In this document: in pieces, positions 10,701 through 22,539 of the stretch
Numbering within the stretch: the first letter of the stretch is position 1
How the letters are laid out: every line of letters begins with the position of its first letter
Assembly: GCF_014839805.1 (NCBI RefSeq)
Contig: NC_051132.1
Coordinates: 4,030,001 to 4,094,000, forward strand
Length of the DNA: 64,000 nt
Reading direction: 5' to 3'
DNA from: Manduca sexta
Lineage: Eukaryota; Arthropoda; Insecta; Lepidoptera; Sphingidae
Translations under genes and position numbers: made by a program
The notes under the pieces: model-generated
The model's input: only the letters and a program-made list of their open reading frames with translations
Database searches by the model: none
Told to the model about the DNA's origin: nothing

Positions 10701-12535
10701 TTATATGTCTATCATAGTTGAAGAATGTTTTGTATTTTTATCATATATCAATGAAAATAAAAAGAGAAAATGTTGAAGTACTTTTACAATAAACAAAGTT
10801 TACGAGTAGGTAAGACGGCGTATTTTGTGCTTATAAATGTTATTTAATTTTTTATTTGGCCATTACTTCTATATAATTATCGTTCGAAGTATACAGCTTT
10901 GGCGTTCAATAAATTTGAACTTCATGATGTAAGAAGTTTTAATTTAAGTTTAAAGAAAAATAGTCCACCCTTAGATGAAAGATAACAAGAATAACAAACA
11001 CAATAACCAACAAATAATTATACTTCTTAATTATTCTCAAAGCTTGACACACTAAGGCAACTCCATAGCACCATGAAACGCAAAAGTAGGTTAGCACAAG
11101 AAAGCGTCGCGCCGCCGGCCGCGAACCGCGCATGACCGCAGACACCTGCGGCTCTCGCATGCGCCTGCGCATTCTACTCACTCCTATAATACAGATGCTC
11201 TTAATTTGAATTCATGGTAATTACGGTATAAGTATTGTCGTTAAATTTTTATACGGATATTATTGGAGGGGATAAAGTAGTAAGGGGGACATTGTCCCGT
11301 TTCCGTGGCCAGATAAAAGGACGTGTATTGTATACATTTTAATATTATTGGATGGTAATGTAGGTTTAAATAGTATTGGTAGATGCAATGCTCAGTTACT
11401 ATGAAATTGTACTGCATGTTTTTGCTGCAGCTTTTTTATTAAAGTGTTCAAATAAAAAGCATATTTTGCATTCATTTTGTCGTATACTTAAACGAAAATA
11501 TTTTACTAAATTTGTTAATTCTTGGCACGGCAGTGTGAGTAAGAATCGGACGTAATATTTGAAACTTTTGAAATCTTAGAGTGAATGAACTTTTGTTTGC
11601 GTATTTTGATTCGTTACTGTATTGGTAAACTGAAAATGGCGGTAAATGGTAATATCAAATTTGTTATTCAAAATATTTTCGGAAGATGTTAATACGATCT
11701 ACATTGGATCAGAAACTCAAATCCCAAATATTTATAAACAATTCCATTTGGAGCGGTCTTATAACTTCGCATATCCTATAACAACTGAACTGCCTTGCTC
11801 ATCACATTCTTAATTCATCACGAAATACTGTCAAAATAGCATCTTATGACCGCTGAAAAGCGACTAAATTGCAATGCAGTTCGGTTGCCTGGAAATGAGT
11901 TTGTTAGAAAGCAGGCCCCCGTGGTTTTATTGTGTCTACACTGGGCGAATGTGGGTTGCAAGACTTATACATTTTGTCAATCTAGATAGTCCTAGAGTTT
12001 ATGGTTAGCCCAAGTCTGAGATTTCTCATATGTTCAGATGCTCCTTGGAGGTTAAAGATGGCGGAAGACAGCTTATCTTCCTTTCTGCAACACGTAGTAG
12101 GAATTTCCTTGTATGAGAGTAGGAGATATATTTAATATTAACTGGATAGTAAACACCATACACATGATGAAGGATCCGCCATGCTGGCATGTCCTAAAGT
12201 CTTTACCGTTCAGCTGGCTTATATCCAATGAGACGTACCCCAGGCCGGCATAATTCTCGCGAGCGTCAATGCAACGTCTCTCGGCATTACATTTGCAATA
12301 TAACCTAACATCTAGTAGTATTGTTTAGCATTAAAATATTCTTTTTATTTTTTTTTTGTTTATTTACCAACGCTTTCACAAAAAACAAGCCAATTACAAG
12401 TCATCATAATGTAACAAAGCAATTATAGGTAAATACAGCATGGGTCAAATAATATTTTACTAGCTAATAAATTCACTAAAACTACCCCGAGCCTTATCAA
12501 ATATTATATGCACATAACACACACGTGCGTCGATT
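7736..12535. other. Non-coding spacer between the two mlpt clusters
   Basis: AT-rich, with no convincing coding frame. Around 8290-8400 a short phrase (CCGTGACCATC) recurs, suggesting decayed local duplication. A compact GC-rich island is at 11095-11185 and is listed separately. Confidence 0.4.
11095..11185. promoter_or_regulatory. Short CpG island with GCGCATGCG-like motifs
   Basis: About 90 bp of dense CpG contains CGCGCATGACCGCAG and CGCATGCGCCTGCGCATTC. The latter resembles the palindromic NRF1/Erect-wing site (TGCGCATGCGCA). It may be a promoter or insulator between the clusters. This is composition and motif evidence only. Confidence 0.25.
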
Positions 12536-12608
12536 TACGAAGGGGTAAGGGCGCAATTAGAGTAACCCAATTTTGGTTTATTCCGTCCCATAATGTAATA
12601 GGCGTTGA
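12536..12608 (-). mobile_element. Second SINE family (family 2), distal part of an interrupted copy
   Basis: It reads, in reverse, the family phrases for ACATTATGGGACGGAATA and the terminal GGGGT tail. The copy is split by the SINE at 12621-12948. Its other half continues at 12961. Confidence 0.6.
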
Positions 12609-12620
12609 TCTTATCGCAAT

Positions 12621-12948
12621 AAATAATAAATAATATCAGCCCTGTATTATATACTTGCCCACTGCTGAGTACGGGCCTCCTCTACTACTGAGAGGGATTA
12701 GGCCTTAGTCCACCACGCTAGCCTAGTGCGGATTGGTAGACTTCACACACCTTCGAAATTCCTATAGAGAACTTCTCAGTTGTGCAGCTTTCCTTAAGAT
12801 GTTTTCCTTCACCGTTAAAGCGAACGATAAATTCACAAAGAATACATACATGATTTTTTAGAAAAGTCAGAGGTGTGTGCCCTTGGGATTTGAACCGGCG
12901 GACATTCGTCTTGGCAGTCCGTTCCACACCCAACTAGGCTATCGCCGC
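12621..12948 (-). mobile_element. Full-length tRNA-derived SINE (family 1) nested in another SINE
   Basis: The minus strand begins with a tRNA-like head: GCGGCGATAGCCTAGTTGGG (A box TAGCCTAGTTGG) and a B box close to GGTTCAAATCC. It ends in CTGATATTATT and a short A/T tail. A 12-bp target-site duplication flanks it, TCTTATCGCAAT (12609-12620) and TCTTATCGTAAT (12949-12960), with one mismatch. The host sequence is a family 2 SINE, so this insertion is the younger. Confidence 0.9.
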
Positions 12949-12960
12949 TCTTATCGTAAT

Positions 12961-13083
12961 ATCGGGCACATATTCCAACCTCCAGGCTGATACTGAGCAG
13001 AAAAACTCAATAACACTCAACCTGATCATAGAAGTCCCACCACATCAGTCGTGCTGAAGAACAAGCCTACTGAGGCAATCATG
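12961..13083 (-). mobile_element. Family 2 SINE, head part of the interrupted copy
   Basis: It contains, in reverse, the CTGCTCAGTATCAGCCTGGA phrase shared with copies at 28.0, 31.7, 39.2 and 54.5 kb. The tRNA-like head is worn. Confidence 0.55.
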
Positions 13084-13326
13084 ACTCAGTACATAAGTAC
13101 TCTAAATACGGACTAATTACAAGTCCTTATCAAATACGTACGTAATTGACGATGAGATAAGCGAGAGACCAAAAAATTTAAACGAATTCCCGGAAATATA
13201 AATTACTGACGGGATAATTTGCGTTACTAAGTGAGGTTATGGTTTCCTTATCATTGTAATTAATATCCTCGGTTCCATTTGCCCTATCGCATTAAGGGTT
13301 AAATTTAATCAATTTATATGTTTCCA

Positions 13327-13665
13327 TGTATGTATGTATGTGTTAAGCAGGCGATAGCCTAGTCGGGTGTGGAACGGACTGCCAAGACGAATGTCCGCAG
13401 GTTCAAATCCCAAGGGCACACACTTCTGACTTTTCTAAAAATCATGTGTGTATTCTTTGTGAATTTATCGTTCGCTTTAACGGTGAAGGAAAACATCGTG
13501 AGGAAACCTGCACATTTGATTAGTTCTCTATAGGAATTTCGAAGGTGTGTGGAGTCTAGCAATCCGCACTAGGCCGGTGTGCTGGACTAAGGCCTAATCC
13601 CTCTCAGTAGTAGAGGAAGCCCGTGCTCAGCAGTGTGCAAGTATATAATACAGGGCTGATATTAT
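13327..13665 (+). mobile_element. Full-length tRNA-derived SINE (family 1)
   Basis: The head GCGATAGCCTAGTCGGG starts near 13350, the B box is GGTTCAAATCC, and the tail ends in CTGATATTATTA. Flanking copies of TATATGTTTCCA at 13315-13326 and 13666-13677 look like the target-site duplication. A short (TGTA)n lies between the left copy and the head. Confidence 0.88.
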
Positions 13666-13677
13666 TATATGTTTCCA

Positions 13678-14689
13678 AAGACGCTTTCCTTTCTCTCCCT
13701 CTTTCAGGGATAGGGTTGGGGTCCTATCGTACGAAGGTCTCCAATAATAAGATATTGGCGTCGTAAATGTTGCTATTGGCAAATGTTTTAAGAGAGGAAA
13801 GGTAACAGGAAATAGAACAATACGGTTAGGAAAAATAAAATGATAAAACTCTAGGTGCCATCAGTGTAGTAGCAAGGTTTACATTCCAATTTGAACCTTT
13901 CCATGTTTTAGATTAGTAACTTTAAAGGCAATTTTAGACTAAGAAATTTGTGCAGCAATATATTGTCCGTAAACTTATGCGTGTAACCGCAGTGTAAACT
14001 AGCGGCAATATTTCTATACACATGCGACTCGCCGCAAGTCGTGCAAGCTTGAAAATTTGCAGAAGTCAATTTCTCGTGATTGTAAGGTAAAAATAGCAGA
14101 ACTTATAGAAGTTATCTTGACCTAAACCTTACTTAAGGTGAATTGGGCTAAGAGCTCTCACTGTGCCAGGTTTCATTGGTCAGTATTATAAAAATGCGTG
14201 CCATTTTAAGCTGAGTCCGCGTCACAGCGTAGCCTCATTATATGGACGTTTTTGATAAGGAAAAATCCCCGTGAATTACGTTATAATAATTGCATAGTAA
14301 CAAGGATAATCCAAAACCCGCGATAAAACAGAATTAAGTTTGCTGTTAATAAATTAGTAATTCTACGAAATATGTTATAGTTTTTTATTTCATTTTTATT
14401 AATGGGGAAACCAAAAATTGTATAATACAATTATACATAATATAAAATGAAGTTAACTGAGTATAGATAAATATACGATCAACATTTACCGATTAATTTA
14501 ATAAGGATAATATGATAAAGGGTTATATTATTCATTGTTAATTGATGACAATTTTGGAAATATTTGGAACCTAACTAATCGATAATTGGTAATTGTATGA
14601 GTGTTCTCACTCAATCTATCAAATTTTTGATTTCCTAATACGACATGGATACATCATCAAATATAATTTTAGCTCAGATATATTTTTTT
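13678..14689. other. Non-coding, no recognised element
   Basis: AT-rich sequence without a coding frame or repeat that I can identify. Confidence 0.4.
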
Positions 14690-14975
14690 TAATGATTTGA
14701 ATGAGGAGACGAGCTTGCCATTCGCCTTATGGTAAGCGATACGAACGTCCATATACAGTAGAAACTCCATCCAACATCTCGAATTACAAAGTATTGTTTG
14801 GTATTCCATTGCGCTCGCCATCCTAAGACTTGAGATGTCTCATTATGTCCAGTAGTTACATAGTAGTTATATTTCCAGTAGTTAGCAGCAGCTTGGCGGC
14901 AGAAATAGACATTGTGGTGGTTCCTATCTAAGCGGTCTCTCACACGTGAGAGACCTACCACTAGTGTCAGCTGGG
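14690..14975 (-). mobile_element. Non-LTR-type repeat tail (GGCGAACGGCAAGCTCGTC family)
   Basis: The reverse strand carries the phrase around CTTACCATAAGGCGAATGGC, shared with copies at 30.0 and 40.8 kb. They share about 260-290 bp, including words for CGCTCGCCATC and GGCGGCAGAAATAG. The copy at 30 kb ends in an A-run, suggesting retrotransposition. Confidence 0.6.
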
Positions 14976-17566
14976 TTTTTTTAGTTTATTTGATAATTCT
15001 TTATATTTATATTAATCATCATTATTCAATAAATTGTCTACGCTAGTTTCATAAACCATGTATTTAATCCAAAAAGCTTTTAAAAATTAAAACGTACGTA
15101 AGGTAAACATTTAGTTGCTCTTCCATTGTATAGGGATTAATAAAACAGTGATCCAAAAATAGCTGCTACCAGGAATTCCTTTCTCCATAATAAAAATGTT
15201 TCATATTTTATTTCATTCTACGTAACCCGAAATGTAAATTGTTTGCCTACGATACAGGCAATGTATAGTGTAAGGAGCTAATGGTTTCGTCATATAATAT
15301 CAATTAAATATTATTATTATGTAATAACTTACTCATATATTAATTAGGTCATCAGGAATATTATTTTTTTGGTAATAAATAAATAATTTATTGCACTGAA
15401 GTCTATATGGCAGCACACCAACATTTCCTTCGACACTGTGGTGTTTATGAATAGTGCTTCGATTAGGTAATCTACTAATGCGTTGGTTTATCTTCGATTT
15501 AAAAAGAATTAATAAAGTAATATTTATTACAATAAATTGCATTATTATACCATCCATATACAAATATGTATTTTCTTTTTGGTCTTTTGACCTACCTTAC
15601 TTTTATTAGAATTTATACCTATTAGAGAAATCCACAAGCTAGGAGACATGACTAACTATTTCAATGAGTCTTATATAATTGCATATTCTGCATCTGTCAA
15701 GAAAGAAAAATTGCAGGTTTTTCATACAATGTCTACCAGTCCAAACCAATTGCATTTAATATCATATAACTTAGTAAATGTTGAATGAATACATTATTTC
15801 TGAGAAGTACACACCCACAGTCTCGATGCGAACCCGGTATTTGTTCCCGGATATCGACTTATGACATCCAAGGCCCTTTTAAACTATTTCGTTCTATTTA
15901 TAACTTAATTGTAGCGAGATTAAGACTATTTTACTTTATACGCGATAATTATGTGTAATTTTTACTCCTGATTTAACAAAGAGACGAATAAACATTTGAC
16001 TTGAACTCAAATTAAAATAAAATACGTAATTAAGCAAAACCGGAGGATATTCTAGTCATGCTTCCGTTTCGTGTTAAATCCATTCATCGATTGCACATTA
16101 CATAAGTAATTAATGTCGGGTTGTTCCAACGATTGTGTGATATAATTCATAGTAGTACCTATTAACAATTACTTCCGACAGTAGGACAAAATTAGATTTC
16201 AACGATTGCGAAAAATCATTATTCTTAAATTGACAATATTTTTACTAGCTTTTGCTTGCGGCTTTGCCTGCGTTAAATAGTTTTTCGGGGATGAAAGTGT
16301 CTAAATAAAAAGTAGCTAATGTCCTTCCCAGGATCTCTAAATCTCCATAACAAATTTCATCGAAATATATTCGCTAGGTTTTGTTTTTAGGTTTATCGCG
16401 TTCAGACAGATAGCTGCGGCAGGGGACTTTGTTTTATTTATAATACAAAATTATTTGACACGATATCAACAGTTAACACAAAATATATGTTAAATTTAAT
16501 ATAACATTCTTTTGCTTGATATAATTTGGGCAGCACTAAAATTTCATGATCGATTGAAAAATAATGAATTATTATATTTGATAGACAGGCATACAAAAAC
16601 TGTCTCAGTTGCCTATTTCCTAAATAAATGATTTGCTAAAATGTACAAAACAAGACTATGTTACAAAATAAAACTACCAAATATAATTTATTGCCTTTAT
16701 ATTTAGATGCTGTTGAATTAAAAAATGATAGTGGGCTGCAGACGCATTTGTCTTCAGCGAGCCACTTTCAAATGTATAAGAATAACATATTTATTATTCC
16801 TGTATAAATCAATTATAATTGTAAGCATTAAATCAGAAATAGTAATAACAATAGTATATTATAGCGTCGGTGACAAGTAAAATCTTCGTAAATGTTTTAA
16901 GCATAGCTATAATTGACTCTACTTTAAGATATCGTCATACAAAATGTAGAGTGTTTGTCAGTTATCTCGCTCTTACTAATATTATATAAAAATTAAACTT
17001 TGTAAATATGTTACAACATTAGAAGTAAACGTAGAAATCATTGAAAGTCTATGGATGTTTGTCACAAAGACAAAACTTTGAAGATACTTTGATCAATTTA
17101 TGTGTACGCTATATTTTAATTTAGGAAGTTATATCTTGATGTATTAATCCAAAAAATATATTTCACACGCACGGTGCTGAGAGCAATGTCCAGTAATTTA
17201 CAAATATGTAATCTTAAATTTAGTTTCCAAGTTACCTATACAATATACATGTATTTATATGTACGTCGAGAGCCTTAAAGTTCATACCCTCTCGTGGCGG
17301 CCTTGAGCTACTGGCTTCCATTTTTATTAAGCGCCATTGCCTTCGCGCGTGCCCACCTGCTCCCGCTATAAAAACTCCACAGAACTATACTTAGTGCACA
17401 TTCAATAAAACGTTTCGTATGCCATGTTAGGAGTAATATTTTCCTACATTTCATGTTTTTTTTTTGTACTTAAATGAGTGCAAATCGACACAACTGGTGA
17501 CTGAGCTGTAGTTGTGCAGGTAGAGACAAAGTATAGACAAATTTAACATAACCATGGATGACTTGT
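14976..17566. other. Non-coding with one retroelement tail
   Basis: Apart from the tail at 16244-16445 the region is AT-rich without a coding signal. Confidence 0.4.
16244..16445 (+). mobile_element. Non-LTR retroelement 3' tail
   Basis: It has the GCTTGCGGCTTTGCCTGCG opening and a CAAATTTCATCGAAAT core seen in many arthropod LINE-derived tails, and ends near CTTTGTTTTATTTATAATA. No coding part is attached. Confidence 0.55.
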
Positions 17567-17669
17567 TAAATAAAACTATTTTTCGTATTTTATCGCGGTT
17601 TTAATGTTATAGTTTTCTCTCTGCGTTTCCCGGAAAATAGTTTAATTTTAATGCCTAACATTCACATAA
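17567..17669 (+). mobile_element. Degraded GACGTTTCGAAGACTTTGCAG-family element
   Basis: It begins AAATAAAACTATTTTTCG with ATTTTATCGCGG and ends with an inverted AAAATAGTTTAATTTTAATG. The central phrase is mutated (CTGCGTTTCCCGG). A family 1 SINE abuts its right end. Confidence 0.55.
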
Positions 17670-17995
17670 TAATAAAAATAATATCAGCCCTGTATTTTAT
17701 ACTGTCCCAATGTAGGGCACGGGCCTCCTCTACTATTGAGAGGGATTAGGCCTTAGTCCACCACGCTGGTCTAGTGCGGATTGGTAGACTTCACACACCC
17801 TCGAAAATTCCTATAGAGAATTTTTCAGTTATGCAGGTTTCCTCACGATGTTTTCCTTTACCGTTAAAGCAAACGATAATTCACAAAGAATACACACATA
17901 ATTTTAGAAACGTCAGAAGTGTGTGGCTCTGGGGATTTGAACCTGCGGACATTCGTCTCGGCAGTCAGTTCCGCAACCAACTAGGCTATCGCCGC
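17670..17995 (-). mobile_element. Full-length tRNA-derived SINE (family 1)
   Basis: Head in reverse at the right end (AGCGGCGATAGCCTAGTTGG), B box region near 17940, tail CTGATATTATT at the left. CACATAA flanks both sides (17663-17669 and 18000-18006), a likely short target-site duplication. More diverged than the 12.6-kb copy. Confidence 0.85.
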
Positions 17996-19057
17996 TTTCC
18001 ACATAAACATAAGAAATCATTATGGAGGAGGAATCAATGGAAGTAAGACTATTGTATAGAAAATTCAAAAATATAGTTTTGCTGTACCATTTCCTGCTGT
18101 AATAGATTCGTAGAGCATTACTGGGTGATATAAAATGCCTGCCACTGTCTGTCCTGGATTAAAAATTACTGTGGCAAGTGAAGACGGTATAGTCTCCAAA
18201 AGGCCATGTCCTTTCCCTTCTACTTATTTGAAGACACTTTAAAACTACGAATTTGTTTTTATATCCTATCAGCGACTTGTCCTAGAATGTTAGCAGATAT
18301 ACGCTTAGATTGTTTTTCTGTCGTATAAAACATTAATGAATTATACACATGGACTTTCCCCTTGGCTTTCTTCTATTAGAAAAACCGTATTAAAATTTTG
18401 TCGATAATTTTTAGTTTGTTGTATTCAGACAGACGGTTGGGAGAATTGTTTTATATTATAGAAAGATGTTATTTTATTTATTTATTTTAATATCAACACA
18501 CAGCCATTATAGGTAACACTCAATTCGCCTGGCGGAACTACTAACAACATATAAAAACTTGGTGTAACATAAAGGTAGATTAAAAAATAAGAATTGTAGA
18601 GTTGTGTATGTTATGTAGGATTTTGTGTTTTTAATTTTTTATCTTTGTTCCAACAATAAACTTATTTCTTTCTGTGATTCCAAAGTATTTATTGCGAATA
18701 TCTCAGCTCACACTTTAACTGCATAAATGCATTGAATCGCATTTCTATAGGCGACCTAGCTCAAGGAACTTGTGAGTCAAGAGAAAGCTTACATTCCAAG
18801 AAATATTTATCTAAATAGGTAGCCTAACTAGTTTGTGGTGATCATATCATTTCTCAAACTAAATTAATACTTTTACTTTAGAAACAATAGGAGGAAAACT
18901 CGCTACAATATTAAAACAATGTGAGTCTCTAACACCTGTCATACTTGTAGTAATTATATATGACTAGTTATTACTCGCGGCTTGGCCCGTGAAAGTATGC
19001 TATAAACTGAATATTATTGAAACCTAACCCTATATTAAGGGGTTATTTTATAGTGGC

Positions 19058-19194
19058 AAAAAGTCCATACAGGCGTCCCTTTTAGGTTTATTAATGTTTG
19101 TCTTAGATTTCTGTTAAATAGACCGCGATATGATAACTAGGGCAATGTATGTTGCATCGGGTTACCTTTTGTAAAATTTCACCCTGCGCCACTG
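19058..19194 (-). repeat. Interspersed repeat shared with 35.1 kb
   Basis: The reverse strand reads CAGTGGCGCAGGGTGAAATT and continues with AAAAGGTAACCCGATGC and CTAAACCTAAAAGGG. The copy at 35125-35278 is in the opposite orientation with the same word order. The family is not identified. Confidence 0.6.
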
Positions 19195-19301
19195 GTATTT
19201 TAATAATAAATGAAATTATTAAAACCCGTTTAATAATGCCTGTTTATTCCGTATAGACTAATATAAAAATTATAATTACTTATGTTTATGCGAATTGAAA
19301 T

Positions 19302-19362
19302 TGAAATAAAACTGTTTTTCGGATTTTTTTTCGCGATAAAACCAGCAAAATACAGTTTTATT
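19302..19362 (+). mobile_element. Short fold-back fragment of the inverted-repeat element
   Basis: AAATAAAACTGTTTTTCGGA at the left faces TACAGTTTTATT at the right, with TCGCGATAAAA between. It looks like an internally deleted copy consisting mostly of the terminal inverted repeats. Confidence 0.5.
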
Positions 19363-20190
19363 AATAATATTAAATTTTACCATATCTGTGAACTGCCATG
19401 CATACTTCAATGTTAGTGGAGCCCCTCTCTAATTTGCTGTTTAGTCCTCTAAAATACACTATTCATTTTACTCATGACAAGAAAACTAATATACGTGCAG
19501 CGCCTCTAGCGGACTACGGAGACATCGTCTTCAAACATTTGTATAAAATTAAAACATCCCCAAACACATAAACCTTTAAACAATGTTTCAATTCATCTAT
19601 GCTTTAGAGCTTAGTTCGTTATGTAAACGTTTTGAGATGTAGAGATAACGCATAGGTATTGTGATGTTGCGATCAGGTGTATACGTAATTTTGTTGAATA
19701 CAAAAAGAAATTGCTACGAACACGAAGAAGGCGCATCTAATAGTGTAGCTATTTGTCTATTTCATTATATTCATGTATTTTGATTCATAAATTAGAGACG
19801 AAGCATAAACTTTGAATAATTTTTTTATCATTGAATTAAGGAGTATGCTAGTTTATTCAGGTTAAACACTATTAATGGAATCAATAAAATTTACGAAAAT
19901 TTCTATTTTGCAATCATTGATTTTGAATTCTGATTTCTCACACTAAAATCGGTAAACTTAAATACCACAAACATCAGCTAATCAAACAATTATTATAATT
20001 AAATCACATCAGTGGGGTCATTGAACGTGTCAATTCCATAGACAGGTGTTAATTCAATTACTTAAGTAGAATCAAGTCATGACTATTTTTTAATAGTCAT
20101 GATTATAACCCTATGTCCTGATTGTAAAACTTTACATAATTACGGGGCAAAAAGTCCAGGTATCACCACAAAATTCACTCATAGTTCCTT

Positions 20191-20526
20191 AAATAAATAA
20201 TAATAATAATATCAGCCCTGTATTATATACTTGCCCACTGCTGAGCACGGGCCTTCTCTACTACTGAGAGGGATTAGGCCTTCGTCCACCACGCTGGCCC
20301 AGTGCGGATTGGTAGACTTCACACACCTTCGAAATTCCTATAGAGACCTTCTCAGATGTGCAGGTTTCCTCACGATGGTTTCCTTCACCGTTAAAGCGAA
20401 CGATAAATTCACAAAGAATACACACATGATTTTTTTAGAAAAGTCAGAGGTTTGTGCCCTTGGGATTTGAACCTGCGGACATTCGTCTTGGCAGTCCGTT
20501 CCACACCCAACTAGGCTATCACCGCT
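20191..20526 (-). mobile_element. Full-length tRNA-derived SINE (family 1)
   Basis: It runs from the reversed tail (AATATCAGCCCTG) to the reversed head (CTAGGCTATCACCGCT). A (TAA)n stretch marks its 3' end. Sequence is close to the 12.6- and 21.2-kb copies. Confidence 0.88.
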
Positions 20527-21130
20527 AACTTCATTTTAATAAAATACGAAGGCGAAACTAAAGGGTGTTAACCCTGGCTATTTTTAGCGACGACAGCTGT
20601 TAAATTATAATGGAATTCATTTGTGCTAGTGTTTAAGTTTACATGTGATAGAGTGTGTTTTTTACTCGACTTTACCTAAAGCGAGGTAGAGTTGGCATGT
20701 TAAGTTCATCGCAATTTACTTGCGGAGAAGGGCATAATTACAAAATACAATGTTTGTAATCACTTTATAAACTAATCAGGAATCAAATGTAATGAGGGGA
20801 TTAAGAATTATTTAATTGCGTCTTTTGAGACATTGATGTTCTAAAACTTACTTCAAAATAATACTTCACATATTTTTGATCTTTTTATGAATGACGAAGC
20901 GAAGTTGCTCTTCTGATGTTAGGCACGACTGCCCAGGTCGTATCGTAAGCTATAATACCAAGATATTGAGAAAAGTATTAAATTGTGTTCCTAATCCTGA
21001 GACTAGACGTTCAGCCAAATAACGCCCAATAATTATCCTGCTTATAATATCCATCAAATCGAACTATATATTGCTATTATGTGGCAGAAATAGGTCAAGT
21101 CATACTATTAAGACTACGTAGTCTACGTAT

Positions 21131-21166
21131 ACTAATTAGTAAGTAAGTATACGTATACTAATTAGT
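21131..21166. promoter_or_regulatory. Paired palindromic TAATTA homeodomain-type sites
   Basis: ACTAATTAGT occurs at 21131-21140 and again at 21157-21166 within a 16-bp direct repeat (ACGTATACTAATTAGT). TAATTA is the core site of many homeodomain proteins. It lies about 1.4 kb downstream of cluster A. Duplication of a short AT-rich phrase by chance is also possible. Confidence 0.25.
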
Positions 21167-21216
21167 CAAACCTTACTCAAACTTTCACGTACGATACCAT
21201 CTATTGAATGACTTAT

Positions 21217-21543
21217 TACAGCAGCGATAGCCTAGTTGGGTGTGGAACGGACTGCCAAGACGAATGTCCGCAGGTTCAAATCCCAAGGGCACACACCTCT
21301 AACTTTGCTAAAAAATCATGTGTGTATTCTTTGTGAATTTATCGTTCGCTTTAACGGTGAAGGAAAACATCGTGAGGAAACCTGCACATATAAGAAATTC
21401 TCTTTAGGAATATCGAAGGAGTGTGAATTCTACCAATCCGCACTAGGCCAGCGTGGTGGACTAAGGCCTAATCCCTCTCAGTAGTAGAGGAGGCTCGTGC
21501 TCAGCAGTGGGCAAGTATATAATACTGGGCTGATATTATTATA
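21217..21543 (+). mobile_element. Full-length tRNA-derived SINE (family 1), intact target duplication
   Basis: Head GCAGCGATAGCCTAGTTGGG, B box GGTTCAAATCC, tail CTGATATTATTA. TGAATGACTTAT flanks it exactly at 21205-21216 and 21544-21555. The perfect duplication indicates a comparatively recent insertion. Confidence 0.92.
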
Positions 21544-22162
21544 TGAATGACTTATACTACGTATATGTAGTTCATACACATATCAATGATAATATTGCAC
21601 GCGTTAAGGAATTCCATATGAGGAAACACCTTAATGTTATTATGACGCGTAGTTTCTGCTGCGGCATGTTTTTTACCTTTAATTCCCTTGACACGGTTAC
21701 ATTAGGTTCATTCAGGAGGTACGCTGACTGCCGAGCGTGTTACCAAACTGTAGTAATATCAGCCGATGCAATAGGCTGATGCAATATTGAAGAAATTGTC
21801 ATATATATTAAGTAATTGTTTTTCGATATTAAAGTATTTATTTCTCTATAGTTCGTCTATGTTGATATTTAATTAATCATTATGTTCAATTTGTCTGTTT
21901 AATTGTTTATATTTGTTTTAATATTTTTTAATACATTCTGATCGAATATATTTTTAAACGTATCAAAAGCGGAATTAATTGTATTTAAATATTAAGCTTC
22001 ATGTAAGTCAATATTTCGAAAATGACTCAATTTACCATTAAGATTTTTTAATGTCATTGTGTATACAATAATGTAATAATGTGTTCATTATAAAAATAAT
22101 GTGGTATTCATATAGAGGGTAAGAAATTAAAAAAATAAAAGTAAAGTATTAAATTTATAAAG

Positions 22163-22168
22163 TTTAAT
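22163..22168 (-). terminator. Possible ATTAAA polyadenylation signal, cluster A
   Basis: This variant signal lies about 370 nt past the last ORF. No AATAAA occurs between the last ORF and 21842, where one does occur (21837-21842). The cluster A RNA may therefore have a 0.4-0.7 kb 3' UTR, longer than in cluster B. Confidence 0.25.
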
Positions 22169-22539
22169 TTACATTTTCATGTGTTTAGCAACATTTAGCT
22201 AGAGTATTTATCTAACAGTCTTATTATTTTACAGGAGTATAAAATTCGCTGCCAAAGTCAAAAGAAATGCAATCGGGTACAGTGAAATGCAACATAACAT
22301 TTGTTTTAACAGACAATAATAAAAATAACGTCGGAAACGTGAACATAACAAAACGTACGATTTCCGACGATTTTCAACTAAATTAAACTACTTACCTAGT
22401 GTTAGTCAATAAATAATCACTTAATCTAAGGTAACTTCAATAAATTAAGATGAACGCTGTTTCCAGTTCAATGCGGAGACATGCATTATGTTCGGAAAGG
22501 TATTTGCAGTCTTTGGTTCCCTATATACATAATTACAAA

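Larger units (their letters stand above)
18007..20190. other. Non-coding with two repeat fragments
   Basis: It contains an inverted repeat-type fragment at 19302-19362 and a repeat at 19058-19194. An 11-bp perfect hairpin (20077-20087 / 20092-20102, loop TTTT) is also present. No coding signal. Confidence 0.4.

Noticed and set aside
12718..12933. Recurrent about 70-codon frames (also at 13.4, 20.3 and 21.2 kb) with MGVERTAKTNVRRFKSQG-like text
   Set aside because: All come from the family 1 SINE; repeated similarity reflects the repeat, not a gene family.
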